Below are positions 58,386 to 64,000 of a stretch of 64,000 bases of DNA, piece after piece. Below the pieces are notes generated by a model, which worked only from the letters and a program-made list of their open reading frames with translations, searched no databases and was not told the origin of the DNA. The stretch lies in assembly GCA_027068415.1 (NCBI GenBank), contig JAMOTD010000009.1, positions 186,001 through 250,000 of the forward strand, in the 5' to 3' direction. This DNA comes from Desulfurobacteriaceae bacterium. GTDB lineage: Bacteria > Aquificota > Aquificia > Desulfurobacteriales > Desulfurobacteriaceae. Position 1 is the stretch's first letter. Each line of letters opens with the position of its first letter. A program made the position numbers and the translations under genes.

Positions 58386-59303
58386 TTATTCAACTTTTTT
58401 AACTGAGTAGTAGGTTTGTATGCCGTCGGCCGGTCTTAGGTCAACCTCTTCGTAGGCTTTGTAGAGGTAGTTAAGCCTTTCGCCGTGCTGGGGTGGGGCG
58501 AGGAGAAGGTCTCTTCCTCTCGTTATGCCGATTCGCCTATCACAGAGGTGGCCGAAGAAGTAGTTCCTCTTTTTAGGGTGTTTTGCCGCCTCTGAGGCGT
58601 CTATTCCGTAAATTTTGCCGTCAGGGTAGGCAATAACCCAGCAGTGGTATCCTTTAACAAGGCCGTTTTTGTTTATCGGAAGGCCGATTTCAAAGACTGC
58701 CGGTATTCCAACGGCACGGGCAAGGGCAATAAAGAGGGAGTGGAAGTCGGTGCAGTTGCCCCTTTTTGCGTCGCAGGCCCAGATTGCATCACCCCTTCCC
58801 CAACCCTTACCGCTCTTATCGTACTTCATGTGGGAGACAACGTAGTCGTAAATAGCCCTTAACTTCTCCTCGTCAGTCTTCTTGCCCTTGGTTATCTGCT
58901 GAGCAAGTTTTTTGAACTTTTCAACGGGAACGAGTTTGTCCGAAAGGAGGTAGCGGAGAGGTAGTTTGCAGTCGGCCTTGCTCGGGGAAACTTCTTCCCT
59001 TTCAACCCTGTATTCAAGGGTAATTTTTATCGGCTCTTTCAGAGCTCCCTCGTGCCTTACGTAAAGAAACTTGTTTCCGTACTCATCCTCTTTCGCTAAG
59101 GTGAAGGTAAAGGGAGAAGAAACCCTCAGGTTTGAAACCTTCTGCCACCTGTTCTGATAAGGTAAAGGTATCCAGACTTCAATTAGCTTAGCCTCCGGCT
59201 GAGGCTTAACTTCCACAACCTCTTTAATCTGATAGGTTGCGGCAAGGGAGGCGACCGGAAGGGCCGCCGCTATAACGAAAACTTTAGCTAAAGTTTTAAC
59301 CAT
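58386..59303 (-). CDS. Secreted transglutaminase-like protein
   Basis: This 305-residue protein has a signal peptide (LAKVFVIAAALPVASLA), a beta-rich N-terminal domain (IPLPYQNRWQKVSNLRV) and a transglutaminase core. The catalytic triad is visible as Cys in KRGNCTDFHSLFIALARAVG, His in VKGYHCWVIAY and Asp in IYGIDASEAAKHP. These proteins are often periplasmic cysteine proteases or peptide-modifying enzymes. It is the last gene of the operon with the porin and the molybdoenzyme. Confidence 0.85.
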   Translation of the reverse strand: MVKTLAKVFVIAAALPVASLAATYQIKEVVEVKPQPEAKLIEVWIPLPYQNRWQKVSNLRVSSPFTFTLAKEDEYGNKFLYVRHEGALKEPIKITLEYRVEREEVSPSKADCKLPLRYLLSDKLVPVEKFKKLAQQITKGKKTDEEKLRAIYDYVVSHMKYDKSGKGWGRGDAIWACDAKRGNCTDFHSLFIALARAVGIPAVFEIGLPINKNGLVKGYHCWVIAYPDGKIYGIDASEAAKHPKKRNYFFGHLCDRRIGITRGRDLLLAPPQHGERLNYLYKAYEEVDLRPADGIQTYYSVKKVE

Positions 59304-59320
59304 TTTTTCCTCCGCAAGGG

Positions 59321-60520
59321 TTAGAAGAGGAGCTGGAGCTCCGCCGTAAAGAGGTTGTCGTCAAGCTCCTCAGTCTTCCTCTGGTTGGCAATCGTGTAGG
59401 AGGTTCTGATTGCAGCCTGCCAGCCGTGAATCAGGTAGTAGGCGCCGAAGGTGGTATAGTCAACGTCAAGTTTGTCGTCTGCGTCGTCGTTGGGGTCAAG
59501 CCAAGAGTAGCGGCCGACAAGGTGGAGTTTCGGCTCAAAGGGAAGGGCATAGTCGGCTTGAAGGTAGTAGCCCTTGGCATTCCCGAGGTTAACAGAGTTG
59601 CCGTTTGCATCCTTACCGTTAGTCGGGTTGTCAAAGAGGTAGCCCCCTTTAAAGGTTAGGCCGTAGTCTTTAAGAGTTAAAGATGTCTCGGCGTCTATCA
59701 GGTGCCTTTTAGCTGAAGTCGCTCCGTAGCTTTTATAAACGAGCTTTGAGGAAGAGTCGGTTCCCGTTTCGTAGCCGAGCCTGAACTTTAAGCGGCAGGA
59801 AGGTGTATTAACGGGAGTTCCCTCAAGGGCTAAGACGTAGGCGTACTTTTTGTCCTTATTGTAAATTTTTTCTTTATTTGTCCAGCCCTCACCGTTTAAA
59901 ACTGCACCTACCAGTTTGTAACCCTTAAAGGGTTTGTAGCTGACCTCTACTCCAACGTCTCTCCAGACGGGGGCAATCTTGTTAACCGCAACGGGCCTTT
60001 CGGGTAAGGCCAGCTTCGTTCCGCTTCTCAGATAAATCATTGAGAGGGGAACCTTAAACTGGCCTGCCTTTATTGAAACAGGAAGGGAAGAAGGAGAGTA
60101 AATTACGTAAGCGTCCCAGAGCTCTACCGGAGCTCCCCTGTCTGCCCTTATCTGAACCTTATACTTAAAATCCTCCGCAACTTTACCGCTAACGAAGAGC
60201 CTTGCCTTCCTGACCGTAAAACCGTTGCTGGGGTCTCCGTAAACCGACTTTCCGCCGGCCTCCTCTAAGTCCTGAGTCTGAGAGAACCTGAAGAGAACCC
60301 TACCGCCCACCTTCATATGGGTGTCCTTCTTCCTTGCAGGAGCAATCAAGCCGCCCTTCCGGGAAAGGAGAGAGCGGAGCTCTCTGTTCTCTTTCTCCAA
60401 CTTCTCAACCTTTGCCTCAAGCTCCTCCAGCTTCTTCAGGATTTCGGCGTTAGAGAGCTCCTGGGCACCGACAGGAACGGAGAAGGCAAAAACCGTAAGG
60501 GCAAGAAGTGCCTTTCTCAT
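59321..60520 (-). CDS. Outer membrane porin, OprP/OprO-like
   Basis: This 399-residue protein has a signal peptide (ALLALTVFAFSVPVGAQ), a short coiled coil that may contact peptidoglycan (ILKKLEELEAKVEKLEKENRELRSLL in pieces) and a beta-barrel (KVGGRVLFRFSQTQD, TVRKARLFVSGKVAEDFKYKVQI in pieces, YLQADYALPF). GQFKVPLSM and VWRDVGVEV fit the phosphate-selective porin O/P family; the substrate cannot be judged. It is 9 bp after the molybdoenzyme gene. Confidence 0.82.
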   Translation of the reverse strand: MRKALLALTVFAFSVPVGAQELSNAEILKKLEELEAKVEKLEKENRELRSLLSRKGGLIAPARKKDTHMKVGGRVLFRFSQTQDLEEAGGKSVYGDPSNGFTVRKARLFVSGKVAEDFKYKVQIRADRGAPVELWDAYVIYSPSSLPVSIKAGQFKVPLSMIYLRSGTKLALPERPVAVNKIAPVWRDVGVEVSYKPFKGYKLVGAVLNGEGWTNKEKIYNKDKKYAYVLALEGTPVNTPSCRLKFRLGYETGTDSSSKLVYKSYGATSAKRHLIDAETSLTLKDYGLTFKGGYLFDNPTNGKDANGNSVNLGNAKGYYLQADYALPFEPKLHLVGRYSWLDPNDDADDKLDVDYTTFGAYYLIHGWQAAIRTSYTIANQRKTEELDDNLFTAELQLLF

Positions 60521-60529
60521 TACTACCTC

Positions 60530-63500
60530 CTAAAGCTTCTCTATTCTTACTCTGGTGCTGGAAAAGTCAGGTATTCCGCCAATCGGCTCAACTAAAGGCA
60601 GGTTGGCCAGTTCCGGGTCAAGCCTTGTGACCTTGTTCATCGTAATCCCTACGCTTCGTCTGGGATTAACTTTCGTCCAGTTGCCGATAGCAACCTTCTC
60701 TCCTCCGAGAAGAACCTTCCCGGCGTTCTCTATGTAGACCGGGGAAGCGCCGTGCTGCCAGTGGCCGAAGTGGTGTGAGTAGGCCACGATTCCCGGCCTT
60801 ACGAGGTTTGTAATCTTAACCCTTGTAATAACCCCCTCGGGGTTAGAGGCCGAGTAAACCCTTACCCTATCCCCGTCTTCGAGCCCCAACTTCTCTGCAT
60901 CTTCGGGGTTAACCTTAAGCTGGAAGTCGGGCTCGTAAACCAAGGCCTGATTGTAGACGATTGTCCTTGATTGAGTGTGAAGGGCTGATTTATGGGTAAT
61001 AACCGTAAAGGGATAATCTCTATCAAGCTCTTCTACAGGTTTACCAAAGTAAGTACTTGAGGGGTAATACTTAATCGTTCCCCAGTTTCTCTCTCCGGTT
61101 AGTGAGTTCCTGCTGGTTCCGAGCTTTTCGTTCCAGATGCAGACCTTCGGAATTCCGAACTTAAAGTTGCCCTTCTCGTCAAAAACGCTTTTCAAGGGCT
61201 TAAAGACGCCTCCCCTTACTAAAACAGTGCAGACCCTCTCCCACTCTTCTTTAGGGAGAATGTCTTTGTGCTTTGCAACAGGGTAGTTTTTCTCCACAAA
61301 CTCAATCTCCTCTTTAGAAGCCCTTTTAACCTTAGCGTTGTAGGCAAGGTTTGAAATGCCCCTCAGGTAGTAGTCTTCGGGTTTAATCAAGGGGTAGAGC
61401 TTTCCATCTTTGCCCGGAATTGCCCTTTCTCCGTAGCCGGGGAGCTTCAGGTGGCGGGCAACGTCAATGAGGAAGGTCTCCATGCAGAAGGGCCTTCCGT
61501 CGTCCGTCTTGCCCACCAGCGGCTCAACCACAGGAGTCCTTACGGCGGTAAACCAGCAAGCAGGGGCGTGGGGAGTCAAAAAGCCGTAGTGGCCTTCAAG
61601 GTAGGTAACGTCGGGAACGATGTAGTCGGCGTAGATGTTTGTTTCGTTAATGGTAATGTCTATTGAGATGTAAAGGGGAACCTTATCGGGATCTTTAAGG
61701 GTTTCAATGAAGCGCCTTCCGCCGGGCATGCTGTAGATTAGGTCTGAGAAGTAGGTAATAACCACCTTGGCCGGGTAGGGGTACTTCTGGTCAATTCCAG
61801 ACATTGCAGAGACCGAAAGGCCCCCTTTAGTGAAGGGGAACCAAGGGAGCTTTGAGGGATAGCCCTTCTTCCTGAACTCGGTCGTGTCTTCGTAGCGGGC
61901 CTTCTCCCTTGAAATTTTTACTCCCTTTGGCTTTTTGGCGCCGGGGAAGTTTTTGAGGTCGTAGAGGCCTTTAGTCCAGCTTGCAGCACCCTTACCCCTG
62001 CAGAGGTATCCGCCTTCTCTGTTAATGTTGCCTACAAGGGCGTTAAGCATTGCAAGGGCGAAGCTTGCGTAGGTTCCGCCAACAAAATTTCCACCGCCGT
62101 GGTAGGCGTAAGCAACGGCGTAGGGGGAGTGCTCCCAGAATTCTTTGGCAACCTCTTTAATCGTCTCTTCGTCTATTCCGCTCTCCTTAGCGTAAAAGGA
62201 GAGGGGGTGTTTAAAGACGCTCTCCTTCATGAGGGTAAAGGCGGTTTTAACCCTTATTCTGCCGACTTTACCCTCCCACTCCAAAGTAGCCCTTTCAACC
62301 TCAGAGGCGGGAACGGGCTTACCGGTCTTAGGGTCTATTACAACCTCCTCTTCGGGGTTTCCTTCCATACCTTCAACGTCTTTAACCCTTAAGAAGCGGC
62401 CGGCTTCGGGGTGTTTTTCGTCAACTATTACAAGGTGGGTTGAGTTTGTGTAGACGTTCCTCCCGGCCTTTTCGGCGGCCTTCATGTTGGGGATTGAGAG
62501 GTAGTCTCTGTCAAACCAGCCGTTTTCAAGCATTACCCTGATGAAGCCCATTGCAAGGGGGCCGTCTTTAGTAGGTTTAACGGGGAGCCACCTGTGAGCG
62601 TGGGCTACGGCCTTGGGAGCTCTCGGGTCTATTAAAACCAGCTTAAGCTCCCCGGCGGCAATTCTCCTTGCAATTATCGCTCCCGAGGTGTTAACCCCCG
62701 GCTGCTGGGCCGAGTAGATGTTTGAGCCAAAGACAAGCATGTACTTACTGTTCCAGTAGTCGGCCTTAAACTCAACCTGCTTGCCATCTGAAAGGGCGTA
62801 GTTGCCCATCCTGAAGCCGATTCCGCAGATGTCGGTGTGGGCTATGTAGTTCTTTGAGCCGATTGCATTAAAGACCCACCTCTTTATGAAGTGGCTTCTG
62901 CCTGCCTGAGAGCGGCCGGTAAACCAGATTAGCTGGTTCCTCTTAGGGCCGAGCTCCGGAGCTCCCGGCTCAACCGGCTCATCTGAAAGGACGTCTTTAA
63001 TTCCCGGGTAGTAGCGGTTATCTCTAATCTCTTTAAAGAGGTAGCCCCCCTCTGAAACCTCCCTTATTAACTGCTCCCAGCTTATGGGTTTGAATTTGCC
63101 CTCACCCCTCTTCCCGATTCTTTTTAAGGGTTGGGTAATCCTATAAGGGTTAAAGAGGTAGTCGTTGTCCATCTGGGGCTTTGCGCAGGTGGTTGCAACA
63201 GCCCTGAAGCTCTCGCGAAGGGGCGTTTCGTAGGGAATTTCTTTACCGGAGCGGTTGTAGGGGTGGTAGGGGTTTCCGTCAACCTGAACCAGCTTACCGT
63301 CCTTAACTGTAACCCTTAAGCCGCAGCGGGCGTTGCAGGCAAGGCAGACGGTATTGACGATTCTATCTCCTTCAGGCTTTTTGGTTTCCGGGTAAGAATA
63401 AGGGTTCACCTTTTTAACTTCGGGAACGATTTCTGCGTGGGAGCTCTTTAGGAGAGCTCTCCTAACTTCCGGCCTTGCCTTAAGGAGCTCTGCCAGCGGG

Positions 63501-64000
63501 CCGCTGGGCCTGTAGAGGTTCCCGAAGATTAGAGCTCCGCTGGGGCAGACGGCAACGCACCTGGGAACGTCTCCTCTCTCAACACTTCTGCTAAAACACA
63601 TATCACACTTTCTTGCTTTATTACCCTTATTCATAACTATTGCGTCAAAGGGGCAGACCGGAACGCACTTTTCACATCCGGTACACTTATCTCCATCAAT
63701 TACTACTACCCCTCCCTTTTTAACCTCAATTGCCCCAAAGGCACAGGCAGAGACACAGGGGTGCTCAAAACACTGCTTACAGATGTTCTCCTGACTAAAA
63801 ACCAGCTTGGCCTTAGGGTATTTCCCGATTTCCTGTTCTTTAATCCAGAAGAGGTTAACTTCGGGGGTTTCGTTTAGGCCGTGCTCAAGCTGGCAGGCGG
63901 CCATACAGGCCTTACAGCTCATACACTTTCCCTGGTCAAAAATCAAAACAGGTTTAAAGAGCTCCCTCCCCTCACCCCTCTTAACCTCTATTCCGGCTCC
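60530..64000 (-). CDS. Fused Fe-S electron-transfer and molybdopterin catalytic protein (5' end beyond right edge)
   Basis: The frame is open to the window edge: upstream of a TTG at 63946 it reads EVKRGEGRELFKPVLIFDQGKCMSC (in pieces), so the start lies outside. The first domain has four cysteine groups typical of DmsB/TtrB/PsrB electron-transfer subunits (CMSCKACMAAC, CKQCFEHPCVSAC, CTGCEKCVPVC, CDMCFSR...CVAVC). The second is a full DMSO-reductase-superfamily subunit with its own [4Fe-4S] set (CLACNARC plus a later Cys) and a candidate Mo-ligand Cys in TDICGIGFRMG. PhsA, PsrA or TtrA-like sulfur-compound reduction is the best guess. These two subunits are normally separate proteins. Confidence 0.85.
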   Translation of the reverse strand, partial: GAGIEVKRGEGRELFKPVLIFDQGKCMSCKACMAACQLEHGLNETPEVNLFWIKEQEIGKYPKAKLVFSQENICKQCFEHPCVSACAFGAIEVKKGGVVVIDGDKCTGCEKCVPVCPFDAIVMNKGNKARKCDMCFSRSVERGDVPRCVAVCPSGALIFGNLYRPSGPLAELLKARPEVRRALLKSSHAEIVPEVKKVNPYSYPETKKPEGDRIVNTVCLACNARCGLRVTVKDGKLVQVDGNPYHPYNRSGKEIPYETPLRESFRAVATTCAKPQMDNDYLFNPYRITQPLKRIGKRGEGKFKPISWEQLIREVSEGGYLFKEIRDNRYYPGIKDVLSDEPVEPGAPELGPKRNQLIWFTGRSQAGRSHFIKRWVFNAIGSKNYIAHTDICGIGFRMGNYALSDGKQVEFKADYWNSKYMLVFGSNIYSAQQPGVNTSGAIIARRIAAGELKLVLIDPRAPKAVAHAHRWLPVKPTKDGPLAMGFIRVMLENGWFDRDYLSIPNMKAAEKAGRNVYTNSTHLVIVDEKHPEAGRFLRVKDVEGMEGNPEEEVVIDPKTGKPVPASEVERATLEWEGKVGRIRVKTAFTLMKESVFKHPLSFYAKESGIDEETIKEVAKEFWEHSPYAVAYAYHGGGNFVGGTYASFALAMLNALVGNINREGGYLCRGKGAASWTKGLYDLKNFPGAKKPKGVKISREKARYEDTTEFRKKGYPSKLPWFPFTKGGLSVSAMSGIDQKYPYPAKVVITYFSDLIYSMPGGRRFIETLKDPDKVPLYISIDITINETNIYADYIVPDVTYLEGHYGFLTPHAPACWFTAVRTPVVEPLVGKTDDGRPFCMETFLIDVARHLKLPGYGERAIPGKDGKLYPLIKPEDYYLRGISNLAYNAKVKRASKEEIEFVEKNYPVAKHKDILPKEEWERVCTVLVRGGVFKPLKSVFDEKGNFKFGIPKVCIWNEKLGTSRNSLTGERNWGTIKYYPSSTYFGKPVEELDRDYPFTVITHKSALHTQSRTIVYNQALVYEPDFQLKVNPEDAEKLGLEDGDRVRVYSASNPEGVITRVKITNLVRPGIVAYSHHFGHWQHGASPVYIENAGKVLLGGEKVAIGNWTKVNPRRSVGITMNKVTRLDPELANLPLVEPIGGIPDFSSTRVRIEKL

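Overview
The window looks like chromosome from a thermophilic, hydrogen-using, Gram-negative bacterium of the Aquificota, most likely Desulfurobacteriaceae (Thermovibrio or Desulfurobacterium type). This is inference. It rests on hydrogenase maturation genes, Lpt, LolA, TonB and porin genes (outer membrane), molybdopterin and Fe-S respiratory enzymes, heavy AGG/AGA arginine use with charged proteins, and a conventional bacterial gene set. Two CDSs run off the edges: a hydrogenase maturation protease at the left and a large Fe-S/molybdopterin fusion at the right.

Layout. 1-2451: hydrogenase maturation operon (protease, hypC, hypA, a UbiE-like methyltransferase, hypB). 2554-8647: a secreted subtilase followed directly by a small lipoprotein that resembles its own propeptide, then TolC and MacA-like export genes, then exbD/tonB facing exbB. 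8644-18458: gatB, a bifunctional PBP, gyrA interrupted by two inteins, serS. 18455-29073 (minus): phosphoesterase, kdsC, lptC, lptA, lptB, a two-component system and a PilY1/minor-pilin cluster in one tightly packed same-strand run. 29111-41499 (minus): triheme peroxidase, bioD, flagellar filament genes, a glycosyltransferase block, ribD, a decayed locus and trpS. 41518-49337: purC/purF, tRNA-Arg, ftsL/ftsI, thrS, infC, rpmI, rplT. 49365-54304 (minus): aminopeptidase, a PIN-domain/partner pair, uvrC, queD-like, rsmD. 54357-64000: lolA, a formate-dehydrogenase-like gene, an orphan CRISPR array, and an operon for a transglutaminase-like protein, a porin and the fused oxidoreductase.

Most notable observations. 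(1) A PIN-domain gene needs a +1 shift at CTT TGA, preceded at 3 nt by an SD-like run, which copies the layout of the prfB recoding site. (2) A stand-alone, membrane-anchored I9-propeptide-like protein is coupled to a subtilase. (3) gyrA carries two endonuclease-containing inteins, one directly after the catalytic tyrosine. (4) The palindrome GGAGCTCC is greatly over-represented, reminiscent of cyanobacterial HIP1. (5) infC must start at ATC. (6) Two truncated genes of one helical family meet tail to tail at 40120-40345.

All protein calls come from reading motifs; no database search was run. Counts of short words were made by eye.
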